A DNA stretch of 64,000 nucleotides from contig NZ_JACJHR010000036.1 of NCBI RefSeq assembly GCF_014174495.1, positions 1-64,000 on the forward strand, given 5' to 3'. Below, in pieces: positions 57,613 to 64,000 of the stretch. Both the position numbers and the translations under genes were made by a program. Under the pieces are notes generated by a model. It was not told where the DNA came from, searched no databases, and was given only the letters and a program-made list of their open reading frames with translations. The number at the start of each line of letters is the position of its first letter. The first letter of the stretch is position 1. The DNA comes from Amycolatopsis echigonensis (GTDB lineage: Bacteria; Actinomycetota; Actinomycetes; Mycobacteriales; Pseudonocardiaceae).

Positions 57613-59949
57613 TCAGTAGGTCCAGTTCAGGCCGTCGGTCGGCGATTCGGGAACAGGCGGGACAAACGACTTGACCTCGAAGGCGAGCGGGTCGTCGTGG
57701 TTGATCGGGAACCGCTTCGGGACCTTCCCGGTCGCACGGGCGTACGCGCACGCGACGGCCGCGACTGAACAGGCCACGCCGGCCTCGCCGCCGCCGCCGG
57801 GCTGCTCGCCGTTGGACGGCATCGCGATCGCGGTGAAGTCGTGCGGGATGTTCCACTGCCGGGTGTAGAAGTAGTTGTCCCAGCTGGCTTCCAGGAAGTG
57901 CCCGTCCTTCAGGTGGACACTGCTGGTGAGCGCGAGCGCCAGCCCGTCGGAGAAACAGCCCATCATCTGGGCTTCGAGCCCGCGCGGGTTGATCACCAGC
58001 CCGGCGTCGATCGCGATGACGGCCTTCGTCACGCGCGGTCCGGTGACGCCGTCGCGCACTTTGCGGTTCACCGTCTCCGGACGGCAGTCGATTTCCACCA
58101 TGCAGGCGCTGGCGCCCTTGTATTCCTTGTGGATCGCGATGCCCTGCGCGGTGCCCGGGGCCATCTTCCGGCCCCAGCCACCGACCTCGGCGACCTTGCG
58201 CAGGACGCCCTTCACCTTGTCGTTCTTGAGGAATTCCATCCGGAAGTCGTACGGGTCCTTGCCCATCGCCTTGGCGAGGATGTCCACCATCAGCTCGTTG
58301 GCGCAGCCGACGTCGGGCGAGTAGACGTTGCGCATCGACCCGGTGTTGAACCGCTGGTCGGTCTCGGTCAGCGTCTGGTCGACGACACCGAAGTTGTACG
58401 GCATTTCCTGGCTCAGCACGAAAACCGCCTCGGCCACGCCGAGGTTGCCCAGCCCGGTCGGCATTTTCGTGGCGACCGAGGTGAGCATTTCGCCGAGCCC
58501 GTGCCGGAACGACGTCTCGACCGAGGTGTGCCGCTGCTCGAAAGTGAGCACGTTCCCGGCGAGCACGGTGGCCCGCAGCCGCGACGTCGCCATCGGGTGC
58601 AGCCGTCCTTGCCGGGGCTCGTCGGCGCGGTGCCACATCAGCCGCACGGGTTTGCCGAACGCCTTCGACGCCTGCGCCGCTTCGACGGCGTGGTTGCCGA
58701 ACAGCTTGTGCCCGAAGGAACCGCCGCCGGTGATGACGTGGACCTTCACCTTGCCCTGCGGCAATCCGACCGCCTGCGCGACCTCGCCCTGCGCGACGAT
58801 CGGCGACTTCAGCCCGGCCCAGATCTCGGCGCTGCCGTCGCGCACGTCGGCGACCGCGCAGTACGGCTCCAGCGCGGCACTGGAGCGGAACATGAACTCG
58901 AAGTCCGCCTCAACCGTCTGCGCCAGGACCGGAACCTTCGGCACGGCAAGGGGAAGTTCGGCGCGGCGCAGGTTGGCGAGCACGGTTTCGTCGTTCTCGC
59001 CCTCGACGCTGCCGGGGCCCCAGTCGACCCGCAGCGCGCGCACGCCGTCGATGCACTGGCCGAACGTCTCCGCGCGGACCGCGACCCCGGTCGGGATGAT
59101 CGCGACGTCGGTGACGCCGGGCAGTTTCAGCACGTCGGCCTTGTTGAGGACGGCTTTCGGCGTGCCGTTGAGCGTCGGCGGACGGCAGATCATCGTCGGC
59201 AGCGCGCCGGGAATCTCCAGGTCCATCGCGAACTGCTTCTTGCCGGTCACGATGTCGAGCGCGTCGAGCCGGTTCTGCGGCTTGCCGAGCACCGTGAACT
59301 CGCTGGAGCCCTTGAGCTTGCTCGGGTCCAGCTGCACCTGCTTGGTGGTGCTGGACGCGGCCTTCGTCGCCAGTTCGCCGTACGTCGCCGTCTTGCCGTT
59401 CGGCGCGGTCACGACGCCGCCCTTGACGATGAACCGCTCCGCGGTGCCGCCGAGCAGGATCGCCGCCGCTTCGAGCAGCTGCTGCTTGGCGATCGCGGCC
59501 GCGACGCGGATCGGCGTGTAGGTCGAGACCGTGGTGTTCGACCCGCCGGTGAGCTGGTTGAACAGCAGTTCCGGACGCGCCGGGGCGAGCGTGACGTGCA
59601 CCTTCTCGACCGGCAGGTCCAGTTCCTCGGCGATGATCATCGCGCTCGAGGTGGTGATGCCCTGGCCGACTTCGGCGCGTGGGATCTCGAACGAAGCGCT
59701 GCCGTCCCTGTTGATGGTGACGGTGATCAGCTGCGACGTCGGGAGGGCGGCGTCGGTGAGCGCGTCGTTGAGGTCGTACAGCTCGGGAGGCTGCGGAGCC
59801 GACGGAACGGCGGCCGCCGCGGGGGTGGAGAGCCCGACGTCCGCGGCGACGACGAGGGTCCCGGCCGCGACGACGTAACCGAGGAACCCGCGCCGCGAAA
59901 CGCCGGCGCGCTCCTTCCCGGTGTCCGGCTCGGAGTGACTGAGAGTCAC
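57613..59949 (-). CDS. Molybdopterin-binding subunit, isoquinoline 1-oxidoreductase (IorB)-like
   Basis: 778 residues. Twin-arginine signal (SRRGFLGYVVAAGTLVVAADVG, 18-39), so exported folded with its cofactor. Two xanthine-dehydrogenase-type halves of the IorB group (IPRAEVGQGITTSSAMIIAEELDLP; GGGSFGHKLFGNHAVEAAQ; WGRKMAPGTAQGIAIHKEY) with the catalytic Glu in GGGGEAGVA near the end. Hydroxylates N-heterocycles or oxidises aldehydes. The small subunit lacks its own Tat signal and would be carried along. Divergent (175 bp) from an AcoR/NtrC-like regulator, its likely activator. Confidence 0.9.
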   Translation of the reverse strand: MTLSHSEPDTGKERAGVSRRGFLGYVVAAGTLVVAADVGLSTPAAAAVPSAPQPPELYDLNDALTDAALPTSQLITVTINRDGSASFEIPRAEVGQGITTSSAMIIAEELDLPVEKVHVTLAPARPELLFNQLTGGSNTTVSTYTPIRVAAAIAKQQLLEAAAILLGGTAERFIVKGGVVTAPNGKTATYGELATKAASSTTKQVQLDPSKLKGSSEFTVLGKPQNRLDALDIVTGKKQFAMDLEIPGALPTMICRPPTLNGTPKAVLNKADVLKLPGVTDVAIIPTGVAVRAETFGQCIDGVRALRVDWGPGSVEGENDETVLANLRRAELPLAVPKVPVLAQTVEADFEFMFRSSAALEPYCAVADVRDGSAEIWAGLKSPIVAQGEVAQAVGLPQGKVKVHVITGGGSFGHKLFGNHAVEAAQASKAFGKPVRLMWHRADEPRQGRLHPMATSRLRATVLAGNVLTFEQRHTSVETSFRHGLGEMLTSVATKMPTGLGNLGVAEAVFVLSQEMPYNFGVVDQTLTETDQRFNTGSMRNVYSPDVGCANELMVDILAKAMGKDPYDFRMEFLKNDKVKGVLRKVAEVGGWGRKMAPGTAQGIAIHKEYKGASACMVEIDCRPETVNRKVRDGVTGPRVTKAVIAIDAGLVINPRGLEAQMMGCFSDGLALALTSSVHLKDGHFLEASWDNYFYTRQWNIPHDFTAIAMPSNGEQPGGGGEAGVACSVAAVACAYARATGKVPKRFPINHDDPLAFEVKSFVPPVPESPTDGLNWTY

Positions 59950-60124
59950 GCTGATTCCCCTTTCGAGGTAAGGACCGCGTGCCGGATGGCAACACGTGCA
60001 CGCGGGTGGTGGTGAGGGACCACCTTGCCGGGTGAATCCGGGCTTGAGTGTTCAAGTTCTGTACAGCGGCAGCGGAGAGCGATGGTTATCCTGCTGCGCG
60101 TCACCAACGAAGGTGGAGATGCGC

Positions 60125-61753
60125 GTGAGCTCGATGACGTCCTCGCGCAGCGTGGCGCTGCGGGAACCGATCGCCCAGTCCTGGCGACGTGCCTCGCTCG
60201 CCGGGGTGCGCCCCGAAACCGCCCTGCTCGACCTGCGGTTCGAGGAGGTCGACCCGGCCAGCAAACTGCTCGCGGCGGCCGCGCCGGTGCTGGAGGACCT
60301 CGACGAGCGTCTCGCCGGCACCGCGATGTCCACTGTGCTCGTCGACCACGACGGCAAGCTCGTCCACCGGTGGAGCGCCGACCGCGCCGCCGAGAACTGT
60401 TTCGAGCAGCTGGGCCTCGGGGTCGGCGCTTGCCTGCTGGAGGACGAGGTCGGGACCACCGGCCCGGGCACCGCACTGGAAACCCGGTCGAGCATCGTGG
60501 TGCACGGGGAGGAGCACTACGCCGAGGCGCTGCGCGGGTTCAGCTGTTACGGGCACCCGATTTTCCACCCGGTCACCCGCCGGCTGGAGGGCGCGCTCGA
60601 CATCACGCTGCTGGCCGCCGAGGCGAATCCGCTGCTCGCGCCGCTGGTCGCGAAGGCCGTCGAGGAGATCGAACGGCAGCTGCTGGAAGGCAGCCGGATG
60701 TCCGAACGGTCGCTGCTGGCCGCGTTCCAGGCGACGTCCCGCCCGACCCGGCCGGTGGTCGCGATCGGCCCGGACCTGTTGCTGTGCAACCAGGCCGCGG
60801 CGGACCTCCTGGAAGGCGCGGACGTCGCGCTGCTGTGGAACCTGGCGGGCGAGGCGGCCGGACCGTCCGAAATGGAGACCGAACTGCGCTCCGGCCAGCG
60901 CGCGCGGGTGCGAGCCGAACCGGTGCCCGGCGCCAAGGGCGGAGTGCTGGTCGAGATCCGCCCGCTGAGCGCGACCGAGGCCCGCCGGACGCGACGTCGT
61001 GCAGCGGTCGCGCCCGATCCGGTGGCCGGGCACGTGCACATCTCGGGCCCGCCCGGAACCGGCCGCACCACCGAGGCCAGGCTGCGGGTGCCCGAGGAAC
61101 CGTGCACCACGTTGACCGGCGCGGAAGCAGTGCTCGGCGGGTCGGCAGCCTGGGCCGCGCGCTTCACCGCCGCCGTCGAGACCGGTGCCGGCAGCATCTG
61201 CGTCGACGGCGCGGACCTGCTGCCCGCCGAACTGGTCGACCTGGTCGCCGCCCACGCCGCCCGCGGCGTCGGCCCGCACCTCGTCCTGACGACCGGCCCA
61301 CGCGAAGGACTGACCGGTCCGGAACGAGCGCTGATCGCGTCGTGCGCGGAGAACGTCGAACTGCTGCCGCTGGCGCACCGCCCGGACTTCCCCGAGGTCG
61401 CGGCGCGAATGCTGGCCGAACTCGGAGCGGCGCGGACGCACAACATCACGCCGGGCGCGCTGCGGATCCTCGGCTCGTACGACTGGCCGGGCAACCTGCC
61501 CGAACTGCGCGGCGTACTGAGCCAGGCGATCCGCAAACGGTCCGTGGGCGCGATCGGCCCGGCGGATCTGCCGCCCGCGCTGGTGGCTGACGCTTCGGGG
61601 CACGAGCTGGCGCCGATCGAGCGAGCGGAACGAAACGCGATCGTCGCAGCGCTGCGGTCGGCTGGCGGGAACAAAGTCCGGGCGGCGAGCACTTTGGGGA
61701 TTTCGCGGACGACGTTGTATGCGCGGATGCGGGCGTTGAAGGTGCCGGGTTAG
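60125..61753 (+). CDS. GAF-domain regulator, degenerate NtrC/AcoR-like
   Basis: 542 residues from GTG 60125, six nt after GGTGGAG; ATG 60119 is too close to it. N-terminal acetoin-regulator-like segment (REPIAQSWRRASLAGV), GAF domain about 60-170 (FEQLGLGVGACLLEDEVGTTGPGTAL), a shrunken AAA+ remnant about 300-480 with a Walker A (GPPGTGRTT, 308-316) and the WPGNLPELR landmark, and a Fis-type HTH (504-540, NKVRAASTLGISRTTLYARM). The sigma-54-contacting GAFTGA loop is missing and Walker B lacks the second acidic residue (CVDGAD). It therefore cannot act as a classical sigma-54 activator. Probably controls the divergent molybdenum hydroxylase. Confidence 0.85.
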   Translation: MSSMTSSRSVALREPIAQSWRRASLAGVRPETALLDLRFEEVDPASKLLAAAAPVLEDLDERLAGTAMSTVLVDHDGKLVHRWSADRAAENCFEQLGLGVGACLLEDEVGTTGPGTALETRSSIVVHGEEHYAEALRGFSCYGHPIFHPVTRRLEGALDITLLAAEANPLLAPLVAKAVEEIERQLLEGSRMSERSLLAAFQATSRPTRPVVAIGPDLLLCNQAAADLLEGADVALLWNLAGEAAGPSEMETELRSGQRARVRAEPVPGAKGGVLVEIRPLSATEARRTRRRAAVAPDPVAGHVHISGPPGTGRTTEARLRVPEEPCTTLTGAEAVLGGSAAWAARFTAAVETGAGSICVDGADLLPAELVDLVAAHAARGVGPHLVLTTGPREGLTGPERALIASCAENVELLPLAHRPDFPEVAARMLAELGAARTHNITPGALRILGSYDWPGNLPELRGVLSQAIRKRSVGAIGPADLPPALVADASGHELAPIERAERNAIVAALRSAGGNKVRAASTLGISRTTLYARMRALKVPG

Positions 61754-61791
61754 CCGCGGGGTGGTTGCCCGGTCATTGAAGGTGCGCTCGG

Positions 61792-61860
61792 CTAGCGGTA
61801 GTCGCCCGGCGGTTGTCCGGTCCAGCGGCGGAATGCGCTGGCCTCGGAAACCCCGGAGGT
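61792..61860 (-). pseudogene. C-terminal remnant of an AraC-family regulator
   Basis: The last codons read GVSEASAFRRWTGQPPGDYR and stop. This is the end of a typical AraC HTH (G-x-xSE..F..AFRRWTGxxPxxYR) with a small internal deletion (the second Phe-helix segment is lost). Nothing AraC-like precedes it. About 22 codons only, so the call depends on this single, but characteristic, motif. Confidence 0.5.
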
Positions 61861-62201
61861 CGGCCGCCGACCCGCGCTTGGGTGTCCCGAATCGCCGGAT
61901 CGTGCGCGGTTCAAGGCAAGCGGATGGTTAACGCGCGGCCCTATGCGGTTTTCTACCCGATCGGGTGACGAGGCTCGGTCGAGAACCGGCCGCCGAGCAG
62001 CCGTTCGGGCTCCGCCCGCAGCCATCTGCCCGGCTTCGGATCCTGGTTCGTGGTCACCGGCTGTGGCATTTCTGCGCAGCACCCGGAAGCGGAGCGAAAC
62101 CCGGCGAACCGATCGCGGCCGGTCGGTCCGCCTCTTCCTTCCCCGCACGATCACTCGGGACGCCGAGCGCAGGACCGCAGGGCACTCCGCTCCCGCCAAA
62201 G

Positions 62202-62252
62202 TCCGTGAAGGGAACCCTCCGGGAATCAGATTTCCCTCACGGGCCTTCCCGA
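62202..62252. repeat. Decayed copy of the GTGAAGGG hairpin repeat
   Basis: Starts TCCGTGAAGGG and shares the core CCTCCGGGAATCAGAT and TTCCCTCA with 31930-31982. Its right arm is diverged (gggccttcccg), so the outer stem no longer pairs fully. Confidence 0.75.
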
Positions 62253-62357
62253 TTCCGCACCACTTCCGAAGAAACCGCAGTCCGGCTGGATGGACGTGAT
62301 CGCGGGCGGACCGGTCCGCGGCATCCGGTAGCGGTGGCACCTGGGCCTCAACCGGGG

Positions 62358-63263
62358 TCAGGCGTTCGCCAAGCGCAGCCGTTCCGCTGCCTGCAACCGA
62401 AGCGCGTCACCGCAAAGCGGCCGACCTCCGTGCAGCGCTTCCCACCGGGCATGGTGCGAAGCTGGCCACAAGCTGGCCGCCCACGCGACTTCCTGTTCGG
62501 CCAAGGAGAACCGTCGGCCGCGGAAGTCCTGATAGGACTCCAGGAACGCCGCGGAACTCTCGATCGGCGCCAACGTCGGCGGGGTCGTGCTCGGGAACGT
62601 CCCGCTCGCCGCGCCCGCGAGTGCTGCCTCCGGTTGCCATGCCAGACTGTCCCAGTCGTGGACCGTCCAGCCTTCCTGGGCATCCCAGCGGAGGTTCTGT
62701 GCTTCGAAATCTCCGTGGCCGAGGACATTCGGCAGGTCAGCCGCGAGCAGCCGGCGGCGGGCTCGGTCGGCGGTCTTGGCGACCTCCTCGGGCACCGCGC
62801 TCTGGTCTCGTTCGTCCAGGAAGTCGATGGCCGGCCACAGGCCGGGGTCGGCGTGATCCCAACGCAGCCAGCGCGGGTTCGGCAGCGGCGGCTGGACGGA
62901 AATCTCGGAGAGGGCGGCCATCAGCAGGGCGAAGACCTCGGCATAGCGCGTGGCGATCTCAGGCGAGTCACCGGAAATCACGTGGCCCCCGGGGCGGTAT
63001 TCCTCGGCGTGCACGGCCAGAGAGCCGACTGGGACAACCGGCGTCAGCGGCCGTGCGCACGGAAAGCCCCGCGCAGCCAGTTCAGCTTGCGCGGCGACGC
63101 ACGACTCAGCGCGGCCGTCGTCCGGACGGGCTTTGACCACGACCTTCCGACCGTCTTCCAGCCGCAGACCGTGCACGGTCGAGATCATTCGTGCCTCGAA
63201 CAGCACTTCTGCAGGTGCGACGCCGAGATGCGTGAGGCACCAAAGCGACAGCCATTGTTCCAC
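62358..63263 (-). CDS. Phosphotransferase (APH/choline-kinase fold)
   Basis: 301 residues, GTG start. Kinase-like fold: the nucleotide-binding Lys in VVVKARPD, catalytic loop GHGDFEAQNLRW (Asp and Asn), metal-binding Asp in VHDWDSLAW. It resembles aminoglycoside/homoserine-kinase-like phosphotransferases of unknown substrate. Directly follows (0-1 bp) the TPR-like gene, which overlaps the beta-clamp-like gene, so the three form one operon. Antibiotic resistance should not be assumed. Confidence 0.87.
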   Translation of the reverse strand: MEQWLSLWCLTHLGVAPAEVLFEARMISTVHGLRLEDGRKVVVKARPDDGRAESCVAAQAELAARGFPCARPLTPVVPVGSLAVHAEEYRPGGHVISGDSPEIATRYAEVFALLMAALSEISVQPPLPNPRWLRWDHADPGLWPAIDFLDERDQSAVPEEVAKTADRARRRLLAADLPNVLGHGDFEAQNLRWDAQEGWTVHDWDSLAWQPEAALAGAASGTFPSTTPPTLAPIESSAAFLESYQDFRGRRFSLAEQEVAWAASLWPASHHARWEALHGGRPLCGDALRLQAAERLRLANA

Positions 63264-63749
63264 TTAGTCGACTCCCGGTGCTGTCGTGCGTCGTTCGGTG
63301 GACCGGCGTTCGATGGCTTCCGCGACGCCGTCGATCGCCTGTCGGATCATCGCACCGTATTCGTCGTCGGCCAACGCGTCCTGGCCGTTTCGCGCTTCGG
63401 AGATCTGTTCCTCTGCTGCGGAGAACGACCCCAGACGGCGGAAGTTGTCGGCCAGGTTCAGGTGCAGCGACGGGTAGAAGCCTGCGATCCGAAGCCCGGC
63501 GTCGTGGGACTGCACCTGTTCATCAGTCACTGTCGCGGCGGCGTCCAGTGCTCTGATATCCCAGACCAGCGCTTCTGCCGGGTCAGCGAACAAATCCGCT
63601 TGGTAGTGGGCCAGAACGCAACGGTAGAACGGGTTTCCGCCCGGCCCGATGTCGTCCCACAGTTCCTGCAGACGCGCCCGCGCGGCGTCCGTCGCGCCCG
63701 TTCGGCCTTGCGTGACCGCGGCCGTGATCTCGGCCATCGTGTCCGTCAT
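63264..63749 (-). CDS. Small TPR-like protein of unknown function
   Basis: 161 residues, all helical. ARARLQELWDDIGPGGNPFYRCVLAHYQADLF and LHLNLADNFRRLGSFSAAEEQISEA look like TPR-type helix pairs, with the final helices GAMIRQAIDGVAEAIERR. Start ATG overlaps the stop of the preceding clamp-like gene (ATGA). Homologues with a similar look occur next to phosphotransferases in actinomycetes; no function can be assigned. Confidence 0.72.
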   Translation of the reverse strand: MTDTMAEITAAVTQGRTGATDAARARLQELWDDIGPGGNPFYRCVLAHYQADLFADPAEALVWDIRALDAAATVTDEQVQSHDAGLRIAGFYPSLHLNLADNFRRLGSFSAAEEQISEARNGQDALADDEYGAMIRQAIDGVAEAIERRSTERRTTAPGVD

Positions 63750-64000
63750 CCGGCATTTCCTTTCACTGGCATGGCGAGGGTGGTGAGGTCGCCGTCGTCG
63801 GCGGAGCGCACGACGACCGGCAGGTGCGGGCCCGCGACGTCCAGCATCACGTCCGGGCCGACGGCGGTGCTGATCGCCGGGTGCAGCGTGCTCACGGCGA
63901 AGGAGAGGGAGATCGGCGGTCCCATGACGTCCGCGGGGATTGCGTCGGTGCCTACCGTGATCGCTGCGGCGGAGAGATCCAGTTGGATCTGCGGGGTGTA
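63746..64000 (-). CDS. Beta-clamp-like protein, C-terminal part (runs off window)
   Basis: 84 codons open to the window edge, translating from the end at 64000. The translation (SLSFAVSTLHPAISTAV, VMLDVAGPHLPVVVRSADDG, DLTTLAMPVKG) matches the C-terminal domain of the DNA polymerase III beta clamp (the P-V-V-R..DG-D-xTxLxMPV ending). The chromosomal dnaN is unlikely to sit in an operon with a phosphotransferase. Actinobacteria carry clamp-domain proteins fused to MerR-type HTH domains, and this may be one; the missing N-terminus decides. Overlaps the TPR-like gene by 4 bp. Confidence 0.65.
   Translation of the reverse strand, partial: YTPQIQLDLSAAAITVGTDAIPADVMGPPISLSFAVSTLHPAISTAVGPDVMLDVAGPHLPVVVRSADDGDLTTLAMPVKGNAG

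Larger units (their letters stand above)
61754..62357. other. 604-bp gap with an AraC remnant and a dispersed repeat
   Basis: No intact gene. It contains a short AraC-type C-terminal remnant (61792-61860 minus) and a decayed copy of the GTGAAGGG hairpin repeat (62202-62252). The remainder shows no family-like translation in any frame. Confidence 0.55.

Noticed and set aside
62358-63263. Aminoglycoside resistance gene
   Set aside because: The kinase fold is shared by many substrates and the operon context gives no antibiotic link.

Overview
The window is high-GC DNA with actinobacterial habits throughout: GTG/TTG starts, four-base stop/start overlaps, many TetR, GntR, IclR and ECF-sigma regulators, Tat and lipoprotein exports, and an IniB-type and an SseB/ESX-type locus. 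Gene content and the interspersed hairpin repeats look like a Pseudonocardiaceae genome, most likely Amycolatopsis or a close relative. That assignment is inference; there is no rRNA or tRNA in the window. I see no insertion sequence, phage, CRISPR array or origin.

Layout. 0-9.2 kb: an IniB-like Pro/Val/Gly-repeat protein, a defective-looking SDR, an MFS drug pump with its divergent TetR and a three-copy operator, a sigma factor with a fused zinc anti-sigma-like domain, an ArsR gene followed by a broken SRPBCC gene, and an ECF41 sigma factor (SigJ type) beside its NAD-epimerase-like partner and a matching promoter. 9.3-16.2 kb: aldo/keto reductase, cytosine-deaminase-like amidohydrolase, class C beta-lactamase-like hydrolase, and divergent aldehyde dehydrogenase and GMC oxidoreductase. 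16.2-17.0 kb: a non-coding repeat block.

17-37.6 kb is the most coherent part. It holds a copper amine oxidase with MoaF and an amidohydrolase, two SDRs, a TetR/SDR/NTF2 unit, a branched-chain-amino-acid-type ABC importer with a fused permease-ATPase, a second MoaF, a FeaR-like AraC activator, and a homoprotocatechuate meta-cleavage operon (hpaD, hpaE, a DapA-like aldolase, a GntR regulator and an unusual FAH-RraA fusion). The most economical reading is uptake and oxidative deamination of an aromatic amine (tyramine or dopamine type), with ring cleavage of the resulting dihydroxyphenylacetate to central metabolites. The hydroxylase, the CHM isomerase and the hydratase are not in the window.

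37.8-40.9 kb: a four-gene module resembling a type VII secretion effector locus. It has a duplicated SseB-like protein, a small helical protein, a WXG protein with a C-terminal glycine zipper, and a two-helix membrane protein. 41-52 kb: a P1 peptidase with TetR and a divergent amino-acid permease, a luciferase-like oxidoreductase, an ABC exporter co-transcribed with a secreted beta-propeller/phosphoesterase, and a secreted lipase. 52.4-55.5 kb: IclR plus a 2-oxoacid dehydrogenase E1 alpha/beta with a free-standing lipoyl domain and no E2. 55.5-61.8 kb: an AhpD-like protein, an EamA transporter, a two-subunit molybdenum hydroxylase and a degenerate NtrC/AcoR-like regulator. 62.3-64 kb: phosphotransferase, TPR-like protein and the end of a beta-clamp-like gene that runs off the window.

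Recurring themes are bidirectional hairpin terminators that contain the stop codons of convergent genes, two families of dispersed hairpin repeats, and several gene remnants (SRPBCC, WYL, AraC).
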